Shown here: piece after piece, positions 9,541 through 20,600 of the stretch
Numbering within the stretch: the stretch's first letter is position 1
Layout of the letters: each line of letters opens with the position of its first letter
Assembly: GCA_032718475.1 (NCBI GenBank)
Contig: JAUCBJ010008938.1
Span: 1-64,000, forward strand
From: Nemertoderma westbladi
Lineage: Eukaryota > Xenacoelomorpha > Nemertodermatida > Nemertodermatidae
Reading direction: 5' to 3'
DNA length: 64,000 nt
Position numbers and translations under genes: made by a program
Notes under the pieces: model-generated
Database searches by the model: none
What the model saw: only the letters and a program-made list of their open reading frames with translations
Told to the model about the DNA's origin: nothing

Positions 9541-10240
9541 GTCTACTAAGGTTCTAAAACATTCACCAATGTTCTGTTTCCAATAAATAATAAAATGCCA
9601 TAAAACCCAATAAATAGACACAAATGCTCTGTATAGATACATACTGTACTAGTACTGATTATACATACTATACTAGTACCAATATCACAAAATTCTAGCT
9701 ACCATCTTGCTGTCAGAAGGTCAAATGTTTATTCTAGAACATAAAACCTCTTGGTACAGTAGTAACTACTGAAATAAGGCAACAACATTCGAGTTCATGG
9801 TGTTGTTATTTAATAAATAATACATGTAACGTATTTACAGTTAGCTATAACATTTCTAGAACATAGTTACTATACTATGTGAAAGATTGACTTTTTACTT
9901 AAAATTTTCCACGTTCATGATAAAAGTCTCTAATTTCGTTGATGATGTTCTTTACATCGAATGTATTTTATAATATTAAACGGGGAAGTCTTCATTATTT
10001 ATATAATGTTTGTTAACGAAATTAATCAATAATAGATTGAACAACGCAATGCTACAAGTTTTAAGAAATAATATCAAGATTTGACTGTGAATGGAAGTGT
10101 TTTAATGTCGTCCTTCAAATACTTCTCACAGTTCGGCAATATCATCTACGAGTTAAATATAAAAAAAATTTAATTCGTAACTCCATGTTGTACGTTATTA
10201 CCAAAAATTGTTTACTGTAAGAAAAAATTATAATTTTAAG
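9541..10240. other. No gene recognised
   Basis: AT-rich DNA with short CTAGTAC/GTACTAGT-like motifs near 9640-9680. I see no supported exon, RNA gene or tandem array. The 9127-9416 stretch on the other side of the hairpin is similar, ending in AATTTGTTAA repeats at 9345-9400. Confidence 0.5.
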
Positions 10241-10393
10241 TTCACTCAACCCATCGATATCAATGTCATCCAGTCAACTACAGCTTTGGATACCCTTCGA
10301 AATGGATTCTACGTAAAATTTTACATATATAGTGAAAAAATGGTGCTTTCCTCACCTTTGTCGTGATTTTTCCCCTAAGTCACCTGACTACTG
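10241..10393. repeat. Right arm of the 155-bp inverted repeat
   Basis: Reverse complement of 6801-6957, ending ...CACCTGACTAC at 10393. See the left arm for the comparison. The high arm-to-arm identity contrasts with the heavily broken pseudogenes between them. Confidence 0.85.
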
Positions 10394-10842
10394 GCTCACT
10401 TTGTTAACATAATACGACCGTTGGTTTGTTGTCTTAATAATAACGATATTTTTGTTTGTATCGCGCTGTGCCCATACGCACAATGTTTTATATTCACACC
10501 GAATAATATGTAGTTCAGTAATAAAGTGTATAGCTGAAACCACAGGGGTCATGATACAACAATAAGAAGTAACAAGTTATAAATGAGTCTTAACTATAAA
10601 TACTTAGTTAAACCGACCAATTACTGTATGTAATATAACGATCACCGCTCGTCCAATCACCATCACTCTCATCGGGCTAAAACCCTAATGGGTGGAGGGA
10701 TATTTAAATGGTAACTGTACAGACCAGGAGGCCAATAACGTTTTACTCCTAAAATCGTATTCGCTTTCATTTGAGTTCTAGAATATTTTATATATTAATT
10801 AAGCAAATTTTAATTACTCGTTAGCCACATATATCCAGACAT
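10394..10842. other. No gene recognised
   Basis: AT-rich spacer between the inverted-repeat arm and dispersed repeat R2. Nothing coding or repetitive is supported. Confidence 0.5.
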
Positions 10843-11439
10843 ACACACGTTCGTGGGGCCTTCGCGCACCACGAGGCTCAGTTATGAGATACGGATTAAT
10901 ATTGAACGATTCTACTGTATCACAAACTCGGTATCTAAGAAATTTACCGAAACACCAGTAAATCAAAGAGAGGGAAAAGCCCCCCCCCCCCCCCCCCCCC
11001 CCTTAACCTACCTCTTAATCTGCACCACCCCAATCCAAAGGCGGACACAGGATTGATGAAAGGCAGTGGTATTAACATAAAATTTGTGTTTTAAAAGTAA
11101 TATGTTATATTTATTTTTAATATAACACAAAATACAACTGGAAGAGATTCACAAATATACAAACAGCACAACTTTATAGAAAAAATAATTAAAGATCGCA
11201 TATTATTTAATTTACTTAACCAACAAAGAAATCAATAAGTTGGTAACAGTTATTGAAACATGTTAAACTCACAAAGTAATATATTAACTATTTTAGGCGT
11301 GGAGGCGACCCAATTTGTAAAAAATATAAAACTTACCTTATGCCGAAAGTATTGATACTGAGATATTAATTTATCATGTCAACACCTCAACGAAATTGTC
11401 AACGAAAGAATCATGATTAAGTACTCGGCCAATCATTTT
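10843..11439 (-). repeat. Dispersed repeat R2, copy 1
   Basis: Starts ACACGTTCGTGGGGCC and is the reverse complement of 12331-12858. A third copy lies at 36841-37272 in the opposite orientation to this one. Shared landmarks are CTCAGTTATGAGAT, the GGCGTGGAGGCGACCCAAT block also seen in copy 3, and the end AAGTACTCGGCCAATCATTTT. Copy 1 stops at that motif, just where the 47-bp minisatellite begins. It contains a 23-base C run (10980-11002). No coding capacity. Confidence 0.85.
10980..11002. repeat. Poly-C tract (23 C)
   Basis: Twenty-three consecutive C residues inside R2 copy 1. The matching position of R2 copy 2 (near 12745) has only GGAGGGGC, so the run expanded in this copy. Confidence 0.85.
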
Positions 11440-11768
11440 GTGGTGCGAGCCACGAAAGTAAGCGAACTTAGCATACGGGTACCTCTGTGGAGCGAGCCAC
11501 GAAAGTAAGCGAGCTTAGCATACGGGTACCTCTGTGGGGCGAGCCACGAAAGTAAGCGAGCTTAGCATACGGGTACCTCTGTGGAGCGAGCCACGAAAGT
11601 AAGCGAGCTTAGCATACGGGTACCTCTGTGGTGCGAGCCACGAAAGTAAGCGAACTTAGCATACGGGTACCTCTGTGGAGCGAGCCACGAAAGTAAGCGA
11701 GCTTAGCATACGGGTACCTCTGTGGGGCGAGCCACGAAAGTAAGCGAGCTTAGCATACGGGTACCTCT
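11440..11768 (+). repeat. 47-bp minisatellite, 7 copies, with a 4-unit higher-order pattern
   Basis: Seven 47-base units start at 11440, 11487, 11534, 11581, 11628, 11675 and 11722, each containing GCGAGCCACGAAAGTAAGCG and ending GGTACCTCT. The variable base in GTGGNGCGAG reads T, A, G, A, T, A, G, and the GCGA(A/G)CTT base co-varies (A with T). Units 5-7 therefore repeat units 1-3, a four-unit (188-base) period. Two inverted copies lie at 13259-13345. Confidence 0.95.
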
Positions 11769-12289
11769 AACTCAATCGGTGTGTCTGTCGTTCTGTTGAT
11801 CTGTCGTGTTCAATTTTAAATGTTAATAATGTTAAATAATGTAAATATGTTAATGAAATATATCCAAACTTGGTACACATGTAGTCTGGCAACAAAAGTT
11901 TAGAAATGTTCCAAGTTGAATTTCTGTGGTGTGGCTTTCGAGAAGCTAAGGTAATAGCAGTTAATTAGTTAATTAAGTTGATTAGGGTAAAAACAGCATT
12001 TTCTACCTGCCTCTTAAAGGATATTAATTATTTTCTAGTATAAGATTTAAATAATTATACTTAACAATTATACAGATGTGTTCCCCATACCCCATTCCAT
12101 TATAGTTTTTAATTAGTTCAAGTGATTTGCTTTAAGAAATGTGTTTTTAATTGATTTAAACGTATTTAACTTATTAAAATGCCCCGTCTTCAGCTATAGC
12201 TCCCTCCTTCCATGGCATGCTTGCAATAGCAAGCTCACACACCTCACCTCTACTCAAAGGCAGCATTGTAATGATCCAGACTAATGAGA
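11769..12289. repeat. Repeat R3, left arm
   Basis: Reverse complement of 12898-13258, sharing GTGTGTCTGTCGTTCTGTTG, the CCAAACTTGGTACACATG segment and CTCTACTCAAAGGCAGCATT. The left arm holds about 110 extra bases (12120-12235) absent from the right arm. It continues the 47-bp minisatellite directly, so minisatellite plus R3 make one unit. Confidence 0.85.
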
Positions 12290-12858
12290 CAGACTAATAA
12301 GCCAGCTTGGCTATTGTGTTTAGCTTACAAAATGATTGGCCGAGTACTTAATCATGATTCTTTAGAATAATTAGCTAAATAATTTTGTTGAGGTGTTGGC
12401 ATCAATACTATGTGGTGTTAGTATCAATACTATCGGCTACTATACGCCTAAAATATTTAATATATTACTTTGTGAGTTTAACATGTTACCAATAACATGA
12501 GTTTATTGATTTCTTTGTTAGTTAAATAAATTAAATAATATGCGATCTTTAATTATTTTTGCTAGAAATTTGTGCTGTTTGTATATTTGTGAATCGCTTC
12601 CAGTTGTATTTTGTGTTATATTAAAAATAAATATAACATATTACTTTTAAAACACAAATTGTATGTTAATACCTCTGCCTTTCATCAATCTTTTGTGCGC
12701 CTTTGGGTTGGGGTGGTGCAGATTAAGAGGGAGGTTAAGAGGAGGGGCTTTTCCCTCTCTTTGATTTACTGGTATTTGGTTAAATTTCTTAGATACCCAG
12801 TTTCTGATACAATTAATCTGTATCTCATAACTGAGCCTCGTGCTGCGTAAAGCTACGT
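12290..12858 (+). repeat. Dispersed repeat R2, copy 2
   Basis: Opposite orientation to copy 1. It begins CAGACTAATAAGCCAGCTTG, whose reverse complement occurs at 12873-12895 just past the other end, giving roughly 38-bp inverted termini. The interior matches 10843-11439 in reverse complement and 36841-37272 directly. No transposase frame is visible, so a non-autonomous DNA element is the best guess. Confidence 0.8.
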
Positions 12859-13345
12859 GTAAGCTAAATACAATAACCAAGCTGGCTTATTAGTCTGGCT
12901 CATTACAATGCTGCCTTTGAGTAGAGGTGAAAACTATAAAAAACTATAATGGAATGGGGTATGGGGATTACATATGTATAATTGTTAAGTATAATTATTT
13001 AAATCTTATACTAGAAAATAATTAATATCCTTTAAGAGGCAGGTTAAAAATGCTGTTTTTACCCTAATCAACTTAATTAACTAATTAACCTTACCTTCTC
13101 GAAGGCCACACGGAAATTCAACTTGGAAAATATCTAGACTTTTGCCAAACAACATGTGTACCAAGTTTGGATAGATTTCATTAACATTTGCCTGAGTTAT
13201 TAACATTTAAAATTGAACACGACAAAACGACAGAACAACAGACACACCGATTGAGTTAGTGGTACCCGTATGCTAAGCTCGCTTACTTTCGTGGCTCGCT
13301 CCACAGAGGTACCCGTATGCTAAGCTCGCTTACTTTCGTGGCTCG
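12859..13345. repeat. Repeat R3 right arm with two inverted 47-bp units
   Basis: Reverse-complement counterpart of 11440-12330. It holds the R2-terminal motif, then the R3 sequence, then two inverted 47-bp minisatellite units at 13259-13345 (GGTACCCGTATGCTAAGCTC). The right arm has two minisatellite units against seven on the left. Confidence 0.85.
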
Positions 13346-13629
13346 CCCCTTTAATCAGTAACGGCAGAGCGTCAAATAACTATTTTCGATCCCAGCTGCA
13401 CTGAATTCGCCTTCCTGAATCCTTCTGAAACCAATATAGTTTTATAGTTTTAATCATTTATGTAATTAAACCCCTCTACATTCCAGAGGGAAATTTTTGT
13501 TTTTATGTTTTTTGTTTTTATGTTTGTAACAGGGATCCTGAGTGGATAGAGTGAGATAGAGTCTTTATTTATTGTGGGCGGTGAGTCATTTGTCTGGGGC
13601 CCGGGGGGCCGGCACGCAGCTTCTGTATG
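13346..13629. other. No gene recognised
   Basis: Spacer between the inverted-repeat complex and a retroelement ORF1 relic. It contains a TTTTTATGTTT-type duplication near 13495-13525 and nothing coding. Confidence 0.5.
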
Positions 13630-14036
13630 TCAATCTAATGTTTCCGAATGGTCTATGATCCCAGCGCGCGATGTTCCATCGGGTGGGATGCTACCGGGTT
13701 CCAAACGCCGTCCACTCGGTTTCAAACCCAGAGACTCCCGTTCCGCGCCGGAGAGTCGGTAATTTCGCACGGTGATACCGGTTTCCCAAATCGTTGGGTC
13801 CATTGGGGTTTCTCGGTGTACTTGGTCAGCCGTTACATGAAAGCTTTGGTATGGGGACTCGCCGGATGTCTCGGTATTTCGGTTACTTGATCGAAGGGAA
13901 TATTTTCCGAATTCAGAAAGTTCTCAATGTCGCGGCCCTTGACGCTGGGGTGCAGCCGACCCACGTGAACATGAGTTTTCCTTGGGGCCGCGGTTTTCGG
14001 TTGGTGGCTTGGTGGGATCGCAATTCTAATCAACAA
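13630..14036 (-). pseudogene. Retroelement ORF1-like fragment (RRM-like domain), frameshifted
   Basis: On the minus strand from 14036 one frame reads HVHVGRLHPSVKGRDIENFL and then FDQVTEIPRHP, reaching KAF near 13840, followed by a stop. A one-base shift there restores VTADQVHRE, then MDPTIWETGITVRNYRL, and runs to a stop at 13630-13632. A V-G-x-L start, a D-I-x-x-F-L helix, a central SF-V strand and a MDP-x-x-W-x-x-G-I-x-V-R end are typical of the RRM-like region in ORF1/gag-type proteins of non-LTR and related retroelements. The base composition (GC-rich) differs from its AT-rich surroundings, consistent with an inserted element. The family is inferred and the exact clade unknown. Confidence 0.55.
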
Positions 14037-14151
14037 TTTTGCAACTTGTAAACACGTTCGTTAACGCGGACGAAGTAAGCAAGCTATAGAATACGGGTTT
14101 GTCACTTTCAACCTTTGCCCAGTCCAGGCCCGAATGGTGATCATAATATCT

Positions 14152-14170
14152 GGGGGGGGGGGGGGGGGGG
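14152..14170. repeat. Poly-G tract (19 G)
   Basis: Nineteen consecutive G. It is followed within 300 bases by two further runs, CTGGGGGGGCAGTG at about 14391-14404 and 14414-14427, next to a nine-C run near 14437. Confidence 0.85.
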
Positions 14171-14509
14171 CAGAGGCCAAATCTGGGGGGGCAAACCCAT
14201 AACTGGAATTTGGTGAGCATACAAAAAAGTGAGAGTTAATTTAGTACATAAAGTAAAATCAATATTGTTGAAAGGTGTGTGGGGCGAGCCACGACGTTGG
14301 CGGAGCCTATAGCCTATTGAATCCAATAATATTGATTACCAACAATATTATTATTAATTAATTGTGAACAAGACGAGTGAACAATACATGTCTGGGGGGG
14401 CAGTGGGACTTCTCTGGGGGGGCAGTGCCCCCAAAGCCCCCCCCCGCACGATACGGGCCTGGCCTAGTCGCACTCTAGTGTAAGACGGAATAACTACAGA
14501 GACTCCCGC
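14171..14509. other. Non-coding, with a short R1-type end
   Basis: Contains GGGGCGAGCCACGACGTTGG at 14281, a copy of the R1 end motif, and G/C-rich segments at 14391-14450. Otherwise AT-rich with ATTATTAATTAA motifs. No gene seen. Confidence 0.55.
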
Positions 14510-14678
14510 CACGCGAATTAAATACTACATGAGTACCAAGTTTGGTTTAATTTTATTTAAGATTCGCTGAGTTAATAGCTTTCAAACCAATTTCCTACAG
14601 CGTGCAGAGAGACCGACAGACAGACCGACAGACAACGTTGAAACCGTATTCTAGGTTCGCTACTAAGTCGCTCGCCCA
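14510..14678 (-). repeat. Dispersed repeat R1-related end, inverted copy
   Basis: On the minus strand this reads GGGCGAGCGACTTAGTAGCG, then ACGGTTTC, a GTCTGTCGGTCTGTC stretch, and a CCAAACTTGGTACTCATG segment. The same order of motifs is seen at 34931-35110 and, in part, at 11769-11880. It is a short non-coding family end. Confidence 0.65.
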
Positions 14679-15339
14679 ACAGCTGTTACTAAACTCGCTT
14701 ACTTTGACTTATAGATATATGGAGACCATACCTAATATAATGATAACTGACGGTGCTTATATTTTTTCAGAACTATTCTACCCTAAAAGTGAAGTAAAAT
14801 TTACCGTAATAAAGAGATGAGTTAGTTTTGTTAGGAGGTCGGCGAGAAAAAACTTTCTGCCGTGAAATCAGGTATATCGAGTAATTTGAGGTAGCAGGTC
14901 GATTTCAGTAGAAAAAAAAACAGTAAAAAAATGTAAAGTCTTAATAAAAAATAATGTGAAGCTGCTCCTCAGCTCTCCACCGTGGCAACTTTTAAAACTA
15001 TTTTAATAATAGTAATAAAACAATATCAATAATCTTTTAATTATAACGTCTCTATACAGGTATATTGTAACACGTTAATTATATTTATTATTAAAGCAAA
15101 TAAACTTGCCTCGTATGGAGGCGTAAATAATAAAAATAAAAATAATAATAAAGTTGACTTTTAGTGTATGATGATAGAACAATACAAAAGTTTAATAACA
15201 ATAGTTAATAAGGTGTCTGGCTATATATGTGGCTAATGAGTAATTTAAATTTGCTTAATTAATATTAAGCCAATATATCAAGAGATATAAGCTGCAGCGC
15301 TAAGTCCGCAGTCCGCAGTTCGCAGTCCGCATTTCTTTA
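14679..15339. other. No gene recognised
   Basis: AT-rich. A short (AGTCCGC)-type tandem, four to five units, lies at 15302-15332 immediately before the LINE fragment. Nothing coding is supported. Confidence 0.5.
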
Positions 15340-15825
15340 TGATGTGAAACTTGATATTGTTGATATATTTAAATACTTATGGCATTTAATTCATCGTACA
15401 TAGATGACGATTTTGACATCCGTAAGCAGACTAATAGCTTATACGCACGTGGTAATATGTTGCTACGCAAGTTTGGCAATTGCAGCCGACCAGTTAAGCT
15501 TGCTTTATTCCGAGCCTATTGCACCCCCATATATTGCAACTCGCTCTGGGCTAAGCGCAGCTATTCTGACAGTGCACATAATAAGCTACGAGTAGCATAC
15601 AATAATTGTGCTAGATTTCTATTTAAAATACCCCGTCTAACTGATGGAGAATCCACTAGTATTTCTCTTACATTTGGTCTACTGAATATACCTTTATTCA
15701 TTCAATTACGTTATAAATCGATAAGAGTTTGTTCAACAGGGTTGACAACATTAACAATAGCATCCTACGGGGTGTGTCTGTTACCTGTCGCCAACATGGA
15801 GTTTCGCGTATTAGTGAATTGTTGA
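15340..15825 (+). pseudogene. C-terminal fragment of a LINE reverse transcriptase ORF, frameshifted
   Basis: One frame reads YDVKLDIVDIFKYL before 15385. After a frameshift another reads DFDIRKQTNSLYARGNMLL, KLALFRAYCTPIYCNSLWA and LRVAYNNCARFLFKIPR. This DI-x-K-Q-x-x-x-LYA-x-GN and LF-x-x-YC-x-x-x-Y-C-x-x-LW pattern is the region after the reverse-transcriptase domain in many invertebrate L2/CR1/RTE-type elements. The copy starts in the thumb/C-terminal part, so it is 5'-truncated, and the normal C-terminus is replaced after about 15740. The strand is opposite to the LINE at 17313-22372 and the sequence differs, so it is another family. Confidence 0.75.
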
Positions 15826-16045
15826 ACTTAAATTACGTAAAATAACACTAATTACTGTAATATAATTGTGCTTTTTTTTAATTAAATTTACTTATGCTTT
15901 TCATGTACCCCATATTACTTAGACTCCTCTACAGTGTTCATATATTTCTGTGTATTTCTATGTATATCTTACCTTCTTGTTATATGGGCATTGGCCTGAT
16001 CTAAATAATAAATAATAATAAAATAATATATAAAATATTCTAGAA
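15826..16045 (+). mobile_element. 3' untranslated tail of the LINE fragment
   Basis: Follows the pseudogene and ends with TTATATGGGCATTGGCCTGA, then an AAATAATAAATAATAATAA stretch. A TATGG-x-x-x-TTGG-x-CTGA segment before an A/T-rich simple tail is common at LINE 3' ends. The satellite starts about 30 bases later. Confidence 0.6.
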
Positions 16046-16071
16046 CGCAAATGAAAGCGAATAAAACAAGA

Positions 16072-17312
16072 ATCGCTTCTACATATATGTCCTCACACAC
16101 ACATACTCATACACAATCGCCTCTACATATATGTCCTCACACACACATACTCATACACAATCGCTTCTACGTATATGTCCTCACACACACATACTCATAC
16201 ACAATCGCTTCTAGGTATATGTCCTCACACACACATACTCATACACAATCGCTTCTACATATATGTCCTCACACACACATACTCATACACAATCGCCTCT
16301 ACATGTATGTCCTCACACACACATACTCATACACAATCGCCTCTACATGTATGTCCTCACACACACATACTCATACACAATCGCTTCTACGTATATGTCC
16401 TCACACACAGATACTCATACACAATCACATTATGTCCTCACACACACATACTCATACACAATCGCCTCTACATATATGTCCTCACACACACATACTCATA
16501 CACAATCGCCTCTACATATATGTCCTCACACACACATACTCATACACAATCGCCTCTACATATATGTCCTCACACACACATACTCATACACAATCGCCTC
16601 TACATATATGTCCTCACACACACATACTCATACACAATCGCTTCTACGTATATGTCCTCACACACACATACTCATACACAATCGCCTCTACATATATGTC
16701 CTCACACACACATACTCATACACAATCGCTTCTACGTATATGTCCTCACACACAGATACTCATACACAATCACATTATGTCCTCACACACACATACTCAT
16801 ACACAATCGCTTCTACGTATATGTCCTCACACACAGATACTCATACACAATCACATTATGTCCTCACACACACATACTCATACACAATCGCTTCTACATA
16901 TATGTCCTCACACACACATACTCATACACAATCGCCTCTACATATATGTCCTCACACACACATACTCATACACAATCGCTTCTACGTATATGTCCTCACA
17001 CACACATACTCATACACAATCGCTTCTAGGTATATGTCCTCACACACACATACTCATACACAATCGCCTCTACATATATGTCCTCACACACACATACTCA
17101 TACACAATCGCCTCTACATATATGTCCTCACACACACATACTCATACACAATCGCTTCTACGTATATGTCCTCACACACAGATACTCATACACAATCACA
17201 TTATGTCCTCACACACACATACTCATACACAATCGCCTCTACATATATGTCCTCACACACATACTCATACACAATCGCCTCTTCATATATGTCCTCACAC
17301 ACACATACTCAT
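16072..17312 (+). repeat. 44-bp satellite, left block (about 28 copies)
   Basis: Tandem 44-base units of the form CGCCTCTACATATATG, TCCTCACACACACATACTCA, TACACAAT. Variants are CTTCTACGTATATG, CTTCTAGG, CTACATGTATG and a 37-base unit with CACATTATG in place of the CTCTACATATATG segment. It is the same array as 22373-33400; the LINE at 17313-22372 was inserted within it. The unit has no stop in any plus-strand frame, which creates long spurious open frames. Confidence 0.97.
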
Positions 17313-17607
17313 TCTTGTATTCTTGTATTCTTGTATATATATTTAGCGATTTAAAATTCACACGGTAGAACTCGTAGAGCACACCAAATTAAGTACATAA
17401 ACCTAAAAACTGCAGTATATCAAATAATTAAGTACGGGCCTACAGTTGTAAAAATTACGCAAATAAGGCACAAAATGCACATAACTAATAATGAGAAAAA
17501 AAAAAAACATTATAGTAAAAATATACATTGTATACAAATTGTGTAAAAACTGGCTAATTCTTCTGTTTAAATGGACAATGCAATGAAAGAAATGTAGTCC
17601 ATTTAAT

Positions 17608-20600
17608 TTATTTTAATACTTGTACCTTAGTAAGGGAGTTTGACTGGATAGGTCTCGAGTCAGTGTATCCAGGCGAGCCTGGACAATCTGGGACGGTGAA
17701 AAGATATGCATCAAGATGCTTTTTAAAAGTCTCCAGTGCGCAGCCTGTCAAGTCTCTTATATGTTTTGGGATGGTGTTAAATAATTTAGGTCCAATAATA
17801 CAAAAACTGTTGTCTATAAGAGAGGAGACGCGACATGTAGCCTTACTTGCAAGGGAAGGTATGGTACAAAGTCGACCTCTGCGGATGTTTTTTGTAGATT
17901 TAATTTTATAGGTTAGATCTGAAATATTTGGAACTCTATTTTCGATAATTTTCCATGTATATATTATTATATACCTTTCTCTCCTCCGCTCGAGCGAATA
18001 TAACCGTAACATTTTCAAGCGTTCCCAATAATTGATGTCCTTCATTCCAAATATGCGGCGGGTGTAGGCCCGTTGTACATTTTCAATTTTTTGGATATCA
18101 GCTACAGTAGCTGGGTTCCACAACTGGCAGCAATATTCGAGTCTTGGACGGACGAGAGAATTAAAAAGCGTAACCATGGGGATTACATTACGGGTTGTAA
18201 ATGTCCTTAGTATCCAGCCACATAACTGAGATCCGGTTTTACAAATGTTTGTGATATGTAATGAAAAACGCCCATTATCACTCATGGTCACACCTAGATC
18301 TTTAGTTGCATGATCTGAAGTTATTATCAAATGGTCGCCAGTAGAATTTATATAAGTGTAGCTATTGTGTGGATGAGATTTGGGTTTGTTGCTGTAGTGC
18401 AGATGCTCAAATTTGTCACCATGCAGATGCATATTGTTATTTACAGCCCAATCATATATTGTATTCAAATCTCTTTGTAGATTATTGTCATCATTGTTAA
18501 GAGATGGAGCAGTTACTCTTGTGTCGTCAGCAAATGATGATAATTTATTGTTTGTGTTAGTGTTAATGTCCCCAACCATAATAAGGAACAGTAGGGGTCC
18601 AAGTACCGTTCCTTGTGGAACCCCGCTAAGGATGGGTTGGGGATGGGAACTGGCACCGTTTATTACAACTTTCTGGGACCGATTTGTTAGGAAGTTTGCG
18701 AGCCACACTCCCAAACTACCGCTGATACCAAGTTTTTTAATTTTGTGAAGTAAGACGCCGTGGTCTACCTTGTCAAATGCCTTGGCAAAGTCAAGGTAGA
18801 TCACATCGGCTCCTTCAGCCGTTGCCAGCAAGTCTAGAATGTATGTGTAATGGTCTAGTAGTTGGGAAAGACAAGAACGCCCAGCCCGGAAGCCATGCTG
18901 AGTCACATTAAGGAGGTTATTTATCTCCAGATATTCTACTAGTCTCCACCTTACTAAACGTTCAAGGGTCTTTGAGAGGATGGATGTAAGACTTACTGGT
19001 CGATAATTAATTGGCTCCAGTCGGGATCCTTTCTTAAATATTGGGGTAATATGTCCAAATTTAAAAGTAGATGGAAATATACCAGATGATAATGATTCCT
19101 GATAGATTATAGAGAGGGGATGGGCCAACTCATTCTTACATGATTTGAGTAGAAGAGCTGGAATACCATCAGGACCTGCCGATGAGGCTGCACATTGCTT
19201 ATCAATAGCCATGATAATAAGTTCTAATGTAATCGGGACATCAGTTAGTTTGGTATCTTGATCGACTTTAAAGAACTCTGAGGGTGAGTAGACCCTAAGA
19301 GCTGCAATTGGATTGGAAAAAACTGATTGGTATTGTTCGTGTAAAGTTTCACAAACATCAACGGGATTAGAAACTATTTTGCCGTTAATAACAAAAGGAC
19401 CAACATTTACCTTATCCTTACGTTTCGTGTTAGCAAAGGAAAAAAAGAATTTCGGATTTACTTTGATCTTATTCACGGCATTAATTTCGTTCCTTTTTGA
19501 TTCATGCTGGCGAGATAGATATAACTCTGAATCGAGTTTAGTCAAATCGGAATTTAATTTGGCTATTTTCACTTTTGACGTTGAATTTATTATTCTTTTC
19601 AACAACTTTGTTCGTTTTTTAAATAATGACCGTCTGTCTAAGGGAATTTTTGCTTTTGAAATTGGTTTTCTCGGTGGGACGTTACTTTCGCAAATAGATT
19701 CTAAATTTTGTAACAAAATTTCAACTTTTTGGTCCAACGTTTTATCTCGAAATAATTCTGACCAATCTGTTTCTTTAATTTCTGATTTCATGGATACCCA
19801 ATCAGTTTTTTCAGAAATAAAGTTCAGGTTCTTAAAACCTTGCACCGGTACGTTATTGCGTTCTATATTTTGTTGTGTGTTTGCTTCTATTTTACTCGTG
19901 AAAATTTGTACAACATTGTGGTCTGAATAATTGGTACCATACACATTTACTTTGTCTATGTAGTCTATATCGTTGGTAATAAGTAGATCGATGGTGCTGT
20001 TCAAGCGGGTTGGTTTGTCAACGACCTGGGTCATAAACCAGCGTGACATTAATCCAAGCAATGCATTGCCCTGATAATTTATAGATGCTATTGGAGAGTG
20101 AGATGAAAAACTGTCCCTGTCCCAAGAAATGTTGGGAAAATTAAAGTCCCCAGAGATTAGGAGTCTACTATTATTGAAATTTTCGCATTCAATAATATTT
20201 TCAACCCTATTTAAACACTCCTTAAATAATTTTATTTCACAGGAAGGAGGCCGATATACTACAAATACTAGGGTATCACTACACTGAAAATGAACAGCCA
20301 AGAATTCACAAACAGTATTTGAGTATTTTTCGATTATTGTGAAAACAATATTATCATTTATATATATACCGGCACCTCCTTTGGCTCTAGAATCCCTGTC
20401 AGCCCTAACTAAGGTATAGCCTGGTACTTTTAATTCAGCATCCAAAAACTTACTATTTAAATGGGTTTCGGTTAGGGCAATAAATTGGGGAGAAGAACTA
20501 GCCAAGTCCTGAATATGTGGTACTTTAGATGGCTGGCCTTGAAAATGTAGCCCTTGGATATTTAGTACAATAAAATGTTGATTAATATTATTTTGATAAC

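Noticed and set aside
12611-12880. Small open frames on both strands in R2 copy 2
   Set aside because: The equivalent positions in the other R2 copies are broken, so there is no conserved coding frame.
14602-14820. 72-codon frame beginning in a CAGACAGACCGACAG run
   Set aside because: It starts in the simple-sequence part of an R1-related repeat and has no recognisable domain.
18413-19930. Plus-strand frames opposite LINE ORF2 (111 and 205 codons)
   Set aside because: They are antisense shadows of a well-supported reverse-transcriptase frame and have no protein-like motifs.
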